This document shows positions 1 to 10,107 of a stretch of 64,000 bases of DNA, piece after piece; position 1 is the first letter of the stretch, and every line of letters begins with the position of its first letter. The DNA is taken from the NCBI RefSeq assembly GCF_019279795.1, contig NC_056725.1, forward strand, positions 1,069,325,068 through 1,069,389,067, read 5' to 3'. The DNA comes from Protopterus annectens (Eukaryota; Chordata; Ceratodontiformes; Protopteridae). Position numbers and translations under genes: made by a program. The notes under the pieces are model-generated. The model ran no database searches. It was not told the origin of the DNA and saw only the letters and a program-made list of their open reading frames with translations.

Positions 1-80
1 AGATGTTGCATAGAAATGTGTTAGAATGAACCTTTCTCAACCTCTTAGAGCAAGAAATCTGGAAAAAAGCCATAAATGAC

Positions 81-691
81 GGGTCTATATTATAACATCA
101 AAGTCTTAAACTTCAAATGTCATAATATCGAACCCTATGCACCGAACACTGAAAATAGCGAAGCCGCAGAATATCGAATACTTTCCTAGGGAAAGTATTC
201 GGTGGGCTGTTTCTGCAGCTTTGCTATTTCCTCGACTGTGGAGTGAAGGTTACGGACTGGGTTAAGGTAAGAGTGCGAATGAAGGTGAGTGTGCGATAGG
301 GACCTTAGGGTTAGGGAGTGGGTAAGGTGAGTGTGCGAGAGGGACTTTAGGGTTAGGGAGCAGGTAAGGTGAGTGTGCGATAGGGACTTTAGGGTTAGGG
401 AGTGGGTAAGGTGAGTGTGCGGTAGTTACGGACCTTAGGGTTAGGGTTGGGTTAAGGTAAGTGGATAGCTAGTAGTGTATGTATGGTTTAGTGTAGGGTT
501 TTGTGAAATGAATGTGTGTGGATTATTTATTTTGGTGTGCTTGTGTTGTGTGTATGTTTGTTGGAACAGCAATTTTTTTCCCTGGGAAAAAAATTGCTAT
601 TCTGACTGCTCAATTTTATGGACTTTCGATCGAATTGGTTCGATATTATAACATTCAAAGTTTTAAGACTTCATTGTTATAATATAGATCC
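81..691. mobile_element. Palindromic MITE (family P), 611 bp
   Basis: The ends start GGGTCTATAT and finish ATATAGATCC. Each terminal ~50 bp is an inverted copy of the other, and each arm is itself nearly self-complementary (TATAAC...GTTATA). Flanks TAAATGAC (73-80) and TAAATAAT (692-699) look like a decayed 8-bp target-site duplication, and the host repeat continues across. Two further near-perfect hairpins lie inside, at about 176-202 and 568-601. No ORF. A shorter relative with the same ends is at 24199-24520. Confidence 0.7.
299..460 (+). repeat. 42-bp minisatellite with telomere-like motif
   Basis: Three 42-bp units in tandem (299-340, 341-382, 383-424) plus a partial fourth. Each contains TTAGGGTTAGGG followed by a GTGAGTGTGCG segment. 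Because the TTAGGG is embedded in a longer unit and lies inside a MITE, this is a minisatellite and not a telomere tract. Confidence 0.85.
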
Positions 692-1089
692 TAAATAATA
701 GGGGGACAAAGGCAAAACTAGGACAGAATTTTATTTTTGGTCTTCTAAGCATAAAAAGTTGAAGGAATAATAGGCTGGACAGTACCATGAACTTTCTGAA
801 CAGCATGAACTTTGAAACTCAAATGTCTGTCGTCAATTTCTGACTTCAGTCTGCAATGACATGTCAATGATTTGTCAGAAAACCAAAACGTTATGAGGAA
901 AAGATCAAAATATGAGACAAAAAGTGGATATTCTGCACAAATTATGACAGTTCAGTGTTATGAACTCAAATGTATGTAATATTGACTCACATCAGTTCTG
1001 ACATCATCCCAGTGATATGGCAGAAAGCCACAAGTTTGATAAGGAAAAATCTGGACATCCTGGGAATATCTGGACAGCTGAGAGATATG

Positions 1090-1715
1090 AATGTAAAGAT
1101 TATGGTCCAAACACAGTACAGGACAGTGTACCTACATTGCAGAGTATTGTAATATCCCATTCCTGGCATTGTACACTGAGCCTGTGTAAATGATCTCTAA
1201 CAGGACCCGGACTGCCACATAAAATGAACACTCAGGGGAAGTGTGTGTATTGAATAGGGACACTCACATGAACTGTAGGAATGAACACAGGCAAAGAGGA
1301 CAGGTGAAACTCCCTCATGTACAGCAGAGGAAGGCATGTCAATGGACAATGGTTGTAGCAGTAACACCAATTTAATATCTATATGGCAAATTAGGGAATG
1401 TACAGTAAAGATAGGATTTATGTGACTGTCACACAAGATGACATAACAATGGGGAGGATATCTGTGTGAGATAAGCGTCCTTACAGAATAATGCAGAAGA
1501 CATTTATCAGGGATCTGACATACGGCTGGGGCAGGGTGCATATTGCAAAGCTGTGCAAAGCGATATGCAGGAATATGAGTGCATGCCCAGCAAAGGTCTC
1601 CAGAAATGAGGGCACAAGTAAAGGCTCATAGAAAACATTACAAGAACCAGCCATAATCATGGACAATATCAGAATAATGTTGGATACAGGAACAACAAAT
1701 CCCATGCACGTACGG
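1090..1715 (-). repeat. Unclassified interspersed repeat R, copy 1
   Basis: Homologous in inverted orientation to 48590-48944 plus 53151-53451, where the same sequence is split by a CR1. Junction with the M-type MITE at 1089/1090 matches the junction at 53451/53452. Open frames occur on the minus strand but no domain is recognisable and the frames differ between copies, so I do not call a gene. Confidence 0.6.
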
Positions 1716-1860
1716 CAACATAGGCCAACTGAAGCATAAGAATCAAAAAACAAACAGACCAGCACTAAATTCCACCAAAAAAACTTTAAGAAAAAAGTAT
1801 ATGGGCATGAATACCCATGAATGAATATACAAAAAGACTGACACCCAAAGGGTGAAAAGG

Positions 1861-1900
1861 ATACCGGTTTCAGCATAAAGTCTTCATCAGTGCTATATGA
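1861..1900 (-). ncRNA. Possible decayed hammerhead ribozyme core
   Basis: On the minus strand the sequence has CTGATGA (1890-1884), a short spacer, then GAAAC (1871-1867) and CCGGTATC. That is the order of the hammerhead conserved boxes, and Penelope-like elements are known to carry hammerhead motifs in their terminal repeats. Stem I pairing is poor here, so it may be decayed or coincidental. Confidence 0.35.
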
Positions 1901-1917
1901 CAATTAATGTTACAATC

Positions 1918-1918
1918 A

Positions 1919-1971
<53 letters not shown>
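1918..1971. repeat. (AT)n microsatellite
   Basis: Uninterrupted alternating AT for about 50 bp, ending in AGATATATC. It lies inside the 3' part of the Penelope-like copy P1, a common position for simple repeats. No further function is visible. Confidence 0.95.
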
Positions 1972-1973
<2 letters not shown>

Positions 1974-2095
1974 TATATCAAAGCCCAATAGTGCACCACA
2001 CAGTTATCCAATCGCAATTGTTAATTGAGTCCTGTAGAAAATAAGCCACCTAATGTAATTATCCACATTCTTTCTTTATAATCCAAAAGAGAATG

Positions 2096-5031
2096 TCATT
2101 TTTCTGAAGAGGTGTTTGGTTTATATATTCTATCTATAACTGTGAATCTAAACCTAGCAGAAGGATGTAATACTTGACGTTTATATAGAGCAGTGGTGTT
2201 TCTATGACATTTAATGTCACTCATATGTTCTGATATTCTACGTTTAAATGGGCGAGAAATTTGCCCAACATAAAAAGCAGGGCAAGTACAATTTACCAAA
2301 TATATCACCCAATCACTACTACAGTTTCCAAAAACTCTAATATCATATACTTTAGGACAATTAAAGGACATGAATAAGCTTTGTTTAGGGACCATACTGC
2401 AAAACCTGCAGTGTCCACATGGAAAACTGCCCATTACTGGGCCTCTTAATAGTGTAGTTTGCAAACTGTTATGTACCATCTTACTCTTTTTGTAATGGTT
2501 AAACAAGCCCCCCAAAGTTTTTCCCCTTCTAAATCCAAACCTGCATCTAGAAGAAAAAAACTGAGATAATCTCTCCTCCTTATATAAAATGTCCTCACTT
2601 ACATCTCTTGTAATTGTCTGGTATTGCCCCCAAATTCCATAATAAATTTAAGACAAGAGTCAGATCTAGAACTTTTATCTTTATATGAAAGAGTCTGTTG
2701 TCTGTTAATTTCATGGACATTCTTACTGGCTAAATCAACATTAAATATCTGATAGCCTCGATCATAGAATCTGCAGGCCATATCATCTGTCTGAATATTG
2801 TAACTCTCCACAGCAGAGCATATTATTTTCAGTCATAAAAATTTAAACTTAGGGATATTCTTAATAACATGGGGAGGGTGACAATTGGAGGCATATAGCA
2901 AATTATTAAACTGGGGATATTTCCTATAAACATTATTACTTAATGTACCATCTTCTAATACTTTAACCTCTACATCTAAGAAAATCACACACTCCTGATG
3001 GTAATTTAATGTAAACTGAATTCCCTATTTGTTTTTGTTGAGCTACTCAATGAACTCAAATAAATAATGCTCATCTGACCTCCATATTAGCCAACAATCA
3101 TCCAAATAGTGATGTCAAATATCTCTTTCCCCTAAAAGTAAATTATGGTTGACATCATAGATTAAATGATGTTCAGCATAGCCCATGAACAAGTCTGCAT
3201 AAATAGGAGCGAAAGACGCTCCCATCGTAGTACGCTTGAGTTGTAAATAACAAACATTGTCAAAATAAAAAAACATTTTTATTAAGCACATGCTCTGTTA
3301 GGCACAAAATAAATGCATTAAACCCAGGTGGGTAAAGGGGGAATTGAGTAAGCCAAAAATCCAATGATAATAAACCAGTCCAATGTGGAATATTTGTGTA
3401 AAGTGCACTGACATCTAAGGTGCACAATATCCAACCCTATTCCAACTGTATGTTATTTATGATATTTAGAAATTGTGTGGTGTCTTGAATCCATGCTCTA
3501 ACATGTGTCAAGAATGGTTTCAAATATTTTGTCAAATATTCAGATAGGGGTTATGTTAAGGAGCCTTGCCCTGAGACTATAGGTCTACCTGGAGGTTTTT
3601 CATAGTTTTTATGTATTTTGGGTAGCATATAAAACATTTGTTTGTCAGGATTCACTACAGTAAGATGGCATTTGTCATGCTTGGATATAATACCTTCTCC
3701 ACAAGCTAAAGTTAAAAAATTGTCAATTTCAGCTTTGAAAATATTAGTAGGATCCAAATCCATACTTTGGTAATATTGTTGATCTGAAAGTTGACAAATG
3801 GCTTCATTATGATACATATTCCAATCCCAGATGACCACTGCTCCACCTTTATCTGACTGGTTAATAACTACATCCTTATTTGTACTCAGACTATATAAAG
3901 CCCTGCATTCCTCCCCTGGTGATATTGTCCTGAAAATGTTCTACATTTTTAATATCTGAAAAATGTAACTCGTTCAACACCAAATTTTGAAAAATAGCTA
4001 CATTTTTGTTTATGAGAGGTACTAAATTAGAAGTCCTAAACCTGAAATTATTTAGATTTTCAACATAAGGGTCAGAATCTACAAAATATAAATTTAAGTT
4101 TAATTTGCAACAAAAATCAATGACATCTTGTGCAAAAGAAAATTCTGACACCATGAACTTGGGGACAAACCCATACCTTTATTCAACAATTTCTGTTCTA
4201 CTTGTGTGAGTTCCAAAGATGAAATATTGTGAACATTCAAACATTTGTCTATTTGCATGATAAGACTGCCAGCATGGCTTCCAAACTTGTTCCTGTTTCC
4301 TCTATGTTCTCCCCCCGGCTCTCTAAAGGAAAACTAACCTTACCCTTTTTGACAGGTGGAGAACTTTGTAAAACTGTTCCTTCACTATCTGTATTGAAAG
4401 AAAATTCATCCCCTGATGTATCAGATGTAGGTTTGGTATTTCTCAATATAGATCTCTATTTTTTCTTTAAAAATTGGGCTGGAATGGGCCTGATGTGTCA
4501 TTACTAAATTAAATTGTTTTCTTATGTGCAAATGGTTTGCCTGTGGAATAGTCTCTAACATCCCTTTGAATCTTCTTAATCATTCTGGCTTTCAAATCCT
4601 GTTCTAACTGTATTAAACATCCTGAAAGTAAGGAGTCCTGTTCTTGATACATATCATGATTTTTATATTCTTGCAACTTAGTGCATAGTTCTCCTATACT
4701 CCCAGTCAGAGATATGATTCCACATTCATAGAATTCTATCAAAATCTTTACAAAACTCATAGAAGATGAATGTTGTACATGTTGCCTGAATTCTCATGTC
4801 TTTCATCTCATTAGTTAACTTAATGAAAAGGTCCCTACAAGAGTCTGACTGGACTGAATCCCCAACTCCTCCTTTGGTTGATGATATACAAGCATAAAAC
4901 ATGTTTATATCATCTCTATCAGCCAAAAGGAAATTATTAATATTGGTCAAATTCATGTTACTACTCTTATATTGACTAGTATGGAACACTAACTCCAAAA
5001 ACAGCTGACTAATTTGAAATGCCATGCACAA
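2096..5031 (-). pseudogene. Penelope-like RT/GIY-YIG polyprotein, broken
   Basis: Encodes the replication protein of a Penelope-like element: reverse transcriptase plus GIY-YIG nuclease. Visible pieces in order: N-terminal region (5031-4509, 4446-4249); a segment with the typical LTQVEQKLLNKG stretch near 4190; RT fingers (3838-3551) with FYMLPKIHKN and GRPIVSGQGS; MGASFAPIYADLFMG near 3225-3180; the catalytic YLDD near 3115-3100; FLDV and LYRK-like thumb motifs to about 2830; then 2811-2599; then 2515-2096 with a Cys-rich CGHCRFC patch and GIY-YIG residues IYLV, FYVG and R..EH. Multiple frameshifts and stops separate the pieces. Compared with copy P2 it lacks about 115 bp after the residues MRIQ. 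Not functional. Confidence 0.88.
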
Positions 5032-5250
5032 AAATCAAAACATTCAGTTTCAAATATAATATTTGACACACCTGTAAAGCTTGAAAATTGAAGCCCTCAC
5101 ATACCCTATGTCAATATACCTCCTATCAATAACAGAATATTATGAACACTTAACAAGATAATCAAACATGTCTAAAAAAATTGTTATATACCAGATTTTT
5201 GTTCAAGCTATCTTAGAAGAAAAAGTAAACTGTACAGCTCCAAAAAATAT

Positions 5251-5757
5251 AATCTTTATGTGTTTACTCCAAAAGCTATAGGGTGTCAGCATTCACTTCT
5301 TCATCCAGCCTTTAAATAAAAATTTCACACAATCATGAAATTATTCATGGATTTCCTGAACTCAAGCTGTAAAAACACTTGAGTGTAGAGCCATACATCC
5401 ACCAACACTTCTGGATATCAGCCTTCGCTTCTACATCCAATGATACAGCCAAATTTACTGGTATATAACAAAATGTTTATATATATATATATAATTTGAT
5501 GAGCCCCTAAAATTAAGAGCCCATTCATAAACCAATAATTTCTAAACCAAGCACCATTGGTGGTAAAATGAAAGAGAAATATGTGAAAGCTCCAAGTCAA
5601 ACCAAACTATGTTACATAAACATGCTATTTCTATGCATTGTAATATCCAAAATAAGTTAGCATGTATCCACACCCCAATGTCATGACTGAGTAGTGTATC
5701 TGATACTTAGAAAATGTACACAAACATAATTGGTATTACATAAATAAATCCCAAGGA
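5251..5757. other. Spacer between head-to-head Penelope-like copies
   Basis: AT-rich segment between the inverted 5' parts of P1 and P2. It contains a short (AT) run near 5479-5492 and two minus-strand stretches near 5312-5278 and 5447-5415 of the form GGATGAAGAAG...GCTGACACC and GGATGTAGAAG...GCTGATATCC. Both resemble the hammerhead-like segment at 1861-1900 in spacing and order, but the core boxes are degenerate. Probably terminal-repeat (pLTR) sequence. Confidence 0.4.
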
Positions 5758-6592
5758 ATTTTGGAGATCTACAGTTTACTTTTTCTTTTAAGATAGTTTG
5801 AACAAAAATTTGGTATATAACAATAATTTTTTAGGCATGTTTGATTATCTTGTTAAGTTTTTATAATATTCTGTTATTGATTGGTGGTATATTGACATAG
5901 GGTATGTGAGGGCTTCAATTTTCAAGCTTTACAGGTGTGTCAAATATATCTGAAACTAAATATTTTGATTTTTGTGCATTGCATTATAAATTAGTCATCT
6001 GTTTTTGGAGTTAGTGTTCCATATTGTTTGTAGGTTTGAATTTTTGGTCAATATAAAAGTAGTAACATGGATTTGACCAATATTACTTGTGGTCTTTTGG
6101 CTGATAGAGATGATATAAAAAATGTTGATGCTTGTATATCATCAATCAAAGGGGGAGGTGGGGATTCAGTCCAGTCGGACTCTTGTAGGGACCTTTTCAT
6201 TAAGATAACTAATGAGATGAAAGACATGAGAATTCAGATTTGGCATCTTAGATTATTTAAAGCATATTCAAACAACAACATTACCCAACATGGCTTGAGA
6301 GTCAGGACACAACCAGTTGTTAAGGGCATGGATGAAACGTTATTAACTCAATGGCAACAAGTACAACATTCATCTTCTAAGAGTTTTGCAAAGATTTTGA
6401 TAGAATTCTATGAACGTAGACTCATATCTATGACTGGGAGTATAATAGAACTATGCACTAAGTTGCAAGAAAATAAAAATCATGATATGTGCCAAGAACA
6501 GGTCTCCTTACTTTCAGGATGATACAGTTAGAACAGGATTTGAAAGCTAGAATGATTAAGAAGTTTCAGAGGGATGTTAGAGACTGTAATGT
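5758..6592 (+). mobile_element. Penelope-like copy P2, 5' part only
   Basis: Inverted copy of 5250-4509. It holds the 5' leader and N-terminal coding part (6067-6522, 151 aa) and stops where a CR1 tail is inserted at 6593. It keeps about 115 bp of coding sequence missing from P1, so P1 carries the deletion. No RT or GIY-YIG domain remains. The coding piece has no recognisable domain alone; its identity rests on homology to P1. Confidence 0.8.
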
Positions 6593-6699
6593 CCAGGAAA
6601 GTAAATAATGTGGTAAGAAATAACCAGGGAATTGTTATGGCTAGGCTTGTATAGGCCCTAGGGCTGATAGCCTAGTACCAACCTATGAACCTATGAAAC
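6593..6699 (+). mobile_element. CR1 3' tail, severely 5'-truncated
   Basis: About 107 bp matching the 3' end of CR1 copy C (30650-30750): CCAGGAAAGTAAATA..., a GGCTAGGCTTGTATAGGCC segment, then AACCTATGAA repeats. CR1 elements are usually 5'-truncated. This one truncates the Penelope-like copy P2. Confidence 0.85.
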
Positions 6700-6739
6700 T
6701 ATAATATGTTACCATCATTGGAAACTCTATATTAATGCA

Positions 6740-7245
6740 TCCAGTTAGCAGTTATCTACAAACTTGGTAAACCACAGGCCATCTATCATTGCCTGCACTT
6801 CAGGGATGTAGTTTGGAAGCAGTTGAGAGCCAAACACAGATCCTTGTGGTATTCTAATGGTAAGTGGCTAGTGGTGGAGGTGCAGTCTCCATCTTTGAGT
6901 GTGTGTGTTCTGTCAGTGAGCCAGTTGCCTATTCTTCTACAAATGTATGGCTTAATTACTACATGGGAGATCTTCACTATGATGCATGCATGGGGGATAG
7001 TGTCAAAGTCCTTGGATAAATCAACATAGGTGGCTGCCCAATTATCCTTTATCCAGGTCTTTGAGGTCAGTGTCCAAGAAGTCCACAAGGTTCAATAAGC
7101 AGGCTCTACCCCTGGCAAAAACAAAATGGGTGGGGTCAGGTGTGTTGAAAGTCACCTATATCCCTGAGGATATGGTCCAAGTTGATTCCTTCCATAATCT
7201 TGAAGATAAGGCTTTCTAGACATTTGAGTCAATAGCTGTAGTTCT
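6740..7245 (-). pseudogene. CR1 reverse transcriptase fragment (copy G)
   Basis: Internal CR1 ORF2 piece. The minus-strand reading 7088-6786 has VDLSKDFDTIP (RT region around the first catalytic aspartate) and NWLTDRTHT, then a degenerate GxPQG segment reading LPLEYHKD. It aligns in order with 50290-49869 of CR1 copy B. Both ends are missing and frames are broken, so it is a dead fragment. Confidence 0.8.
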
Positions 7246-8324
7246 GCATGTTAACAGATTGATGAGCATTGCATAGCACACACCATTTGATATTACATTT
7301 TCTACTGTGGTTGATATATATGTTGAAAAAATACTGAGACAAAAAGGTTGCAGTTCTTGGGGGGGGGTGGCAACACATGTATTGTGCATATGTGTCATAT
7401 TGTTAGATAGGGCCCTCCAGATGTAATATTTCCACATGTAATGTCATGTAATACACAGGGAATGGACAGTAAACAGCAGTAATACAGCATATGTACATTT
7501 TCATAGCATATCAAGCAGCAGGTTTGCCTAATGGTTAGCAAAGTGCATTCACATGTGAGATACACATTTGCATTGAAATAAGCTGTGCACAAACCCGAGA
7601 CACATTGTTAAAGTAATTTGTATTGAGTCAGTGCAATACACCTGCTATTTAACTGATTCTGTGCCAGCACGTGTTAATGCATTGATACATTCATTGTTGG
7701 GGCTAGATGGTACTAGGTTTGAATACAGGTGTATATATTACTTTTACAAGTGTATATAATACTTTTAAGTACATATAAATGCATTGCCACTATTCATTGT
7801 TGCTGTGCATTGGTGCATGATGTGCACCTTCTTGCAAAAATCCATTAAAGTGGTGAAAAGGGGTAAATAGGACAGTGGTGAAATGTGGTGCAGGCAGGGG
7901 GAAGAACAAATGGAAAGCAGGCCAGGAATGTGCAGGAGAGAGGTTGGAATGAACCATAGCTATCCATTCCTTTAACAGTGTAAACTGAGCATATGTGGAC
8001 AATATTAACTGAATTTGGACTGTCACCTCCAAAGAGAGGGGTGACCACAGCACATTCAAGTTGCATAGTCAATTGGACCGAATCAAGTGTGTCAAGAAGA
8101 CATGTGCAAAATGGAGAGCTATGTATGGGATATTTTTTTTGTGTTTTTGTGGGACAGGTTGCCAGTTCTTTTTTCTGCAAGAGGGAGGAATGTTGTAGAA
8201 GGGACGTATGGATGTGTGGTCAGGTAAGATGGGTAGCTGAGGAAGCAATTGCAGACAGACCAGACAAACAAGACAAGAGACAAAGACAGTGATGGATACA
8301 AAAGGTTAGGTGACACCATGATTG
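7246..8324. other. No recognisable gene
   Basis: Mixed-composition DNA with short open frames on both strands (for example 7993-8292 plus) that show no known motif. I see no terminal repeats, tRNA boxes or homology to other parts of the window. It may be old transposon remains flanking the Myb/SANT-like gene to the right. Confidence 0.5.
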
Positions 8325-8770
8325 GGGCGAAGGTAGGTATATCCCAAACCCATGGTCATCAAGCTGGGTGACAGTGAGAATCAAGTCCACATCCTCAGGA
8401 CTGTCATCACTGTCACCTCACTCCACCAAAGGCTGGAGTGTTTGAAGTCTCCTTCTCCTCCTAGTACTCCACAAAACAAGGGGCAGCAGCTTCTACAGTA
8501 GGCATAGGTGTGCAACAACAGTATGGCACACAACTCTATGCACCATCCCAGGCAACTTGGTGTGGGTGATAAAATCACTATTTCCACCCCTGCTCACAGA
8601 TGGTACCACTGAACCAGCCTCTAGGGCAGGCCTACCTGAGGGTGCAGGTAGTGCAGGGGCAGCAGGGGCAGTGCTTCCAGGTTGACTCCCAGATGTGCTG
8701 ATGATTAGTGCTGGAGCCAGTGGAGAGGGGGCAGGCAGTTTCTGTGGGACAGGCCTACCCCACTATGCTG
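8325..8770 (-). other. Possible Pro/Ala-rich C-terminal part of a transposon Myb-like gene
   Basis: On the minus strand this reads as a Ser/Pro/Ala-rich stretch followed by an acidic DSDDSPEDVD segment. Low-complexity acidic or Pro-rich tails are common in Harbinger-type Myb-like proteins, and a Myb/SANT-like domain lies upstream on the same strand at 10107-9560. The link between the two is inferred; an AAAAT repeat and unassigned DNA lie between them. Confidence 0.25.
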
Positions 8771-8821
8771 TGGAACATTTAGAATGTAGTACACATGAGT
8801 GGTATGGACACATTTCAATGA

Positions 8822-8990
8822 CACACAATAAAATTAAAAAATAAAATAAAATACAATAAAATAAAATAAAAAAATGTATAATAAAACAGCATGCTATAAG
8901 AAATATGCATAAAAATAAAATAAAACAACATGGCACAAAATACATTTTTTTATAAATAACATGAAATAAAACAAAAATAAAATAAAAAAG
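8822..8990. repeat. (AAAAT)n-like simple repeat
   Basis: Degenerate AAAAT/AAAATA pentamer array on the plus strand with interruptions such as the CAGCATGCT segment. Low-complexity expansion, no coding meaning. Confidence 0.85.
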
Positions 8991-9559
8991 GGAGATAAGG
9001 GTTGTGAGAAAAAAATGTGATAAGATTAGTACCTTCATAGACTACCACTTCCTAAGAGATGTACACAGTACTACAGATTGCAGCAAGTAATCCTTGACAT
9101 GTGCATATATTGCATATATGCATGTTCCAGTTATACAGATTGCAGTTTACAGCATAGCATGTGTGCCACTGATATATAGGTTTTAATTTAATTTAAACAG
9201 TATTGAAGAATTAACAGCATTGTATAGTTGGGAGTGTGGTATTTGATCACACAACCTCTGATTAAAGTCTAATATTGTACTCTTGGTTTGTGCTACAGAC
9301 TAATGCATGCATACTTGCTTTTATAGTTGAGAAATTCATGCTCAATTTAATACAACTGTATAACTTACCAAAAAAGCTAACTTTAATGTTTTATGCTACA
9401 ATAACAATACTCTTCAGCTGCATACATATCACATGCATTCCTCATCCTCTCCAATCTAGCCCCATGGGTTCGGACATTGTACTCATGGTCACTGGCAGCT
9501 GTGAAACAAACAAAACAGAACAGAAGATCATTATGAATACCAGTCTTGCCTATATTCAG

Positions 9560-10107
9560 CTTTCTAAGTATTACAAGTACTCTCTGTAGATGATATTTAC
9601 ACAGGTGTGGGATATCATCGGTCCTAAATTCCTCAATCCAGTGGTTGAGTGTGTCCCTCTTCCTCCTCTGTAGGTCATTATAATGATAATTACATTACTG
9701 TTAAAGCTTGGGATACTGGTGGCACTGGATACAGCCCAGGCTAAACTATCCTAAGCCTCCGACTTATAATGGGAGGTTGAATATTCCCCTTGCAGAAGCC
9801 TGTCACTGTGGTTCTTAACTAGGAGTCCAACAAAAATCTTGGACTCCTGGACACTCCACCTCTGTGCCCTAAACCATACAACTTCCCCACAAACACGTGC
9901 CATGTCTGCCATGGATCTACAGCAATGGAGACTGATACTTTCCTTCCAGTTCCAGTTATGGAATTTACTGGGAGTGCACACACTGTTTGAAGTTGTTTCT
10001 CTCTGCTTTCCATTGTGCAGACATGGTGCTTGGGAGTGCACACCCCCAAGCAACATGTTTGCGTGATGGTAAGCGGAGAACAGCAGTGAGGCATTAAATA
10101 GCTGCAA
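9560..10107 (-). pseudogene. Myb/SANT-like DNA-binding domain, DNA-transposon type
   Basis: Minus-strand reading gives a trihelix/SANT-like pattern: RWSVQESKIFVGLLVKNHSD around 9870-9810, then after a frame break YNDLQRRKRDTLNHWIEEF near 9690-9630. Such domains belong to the accessory protein of Harbinger-type transposons and to host genes derived from them. The two halves are in different frames with a gap that may be an intron or decay. It differs in sequence from the Myb-like gene of Harbinger-1, so it is another family. No transposase neighbour is seen. Confidence 0.5.

Larger units (their letters stand above)
28..1089. mobile_element. M-family MITE (hAT-like), copy M-a, split by another MITE
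   Basis: Non-coding repeat seen many times in this window (36000-36564, 47724-48044, 53452-55416). Family ends read CATACCTCTCAAC inward on both sides. This copy is diverged at the left edge and has a partial second unit at about 960-1089. The stretch 81-691 is a separate element inserted into it, and the M sequence resumes cleanly at 692. Better copies are about 320 bp with 8-bp flanking duplications, which is the hAT pattern. No coding capacity, so it is non-autonomous. Superfamily is inferred from duplication length only. Confidence 0.6.
1716..5250 (-). mobile_element. Penelope-like retroelement copy P1
   Basis: Contains, in 5' to 3' order on the minus strand, an N-terminal spacer region (5031-4249), a Penelope-type reverse transcriptase (about 4154-2830) and a GIY-YIG endonuclease (2515-2096). 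The 5' part is repeated in opposite orientation at 5758-6592. The left boundary is placed where repeat R ends and is approximate. The architecture (RT followed by C-terminal GIY-YIG) is diagnostic for Penelope-like elements and resembles the Neptune/Poseidon types of fishes and amphibians. Confidence 0.85.

Noticed and set aside
299-460. Interstitial telomere
   Set aside because: TTAGGG occurs only twice per 42-bp unit inside a MITE; there is no long uninterrupted TTAGGG array.
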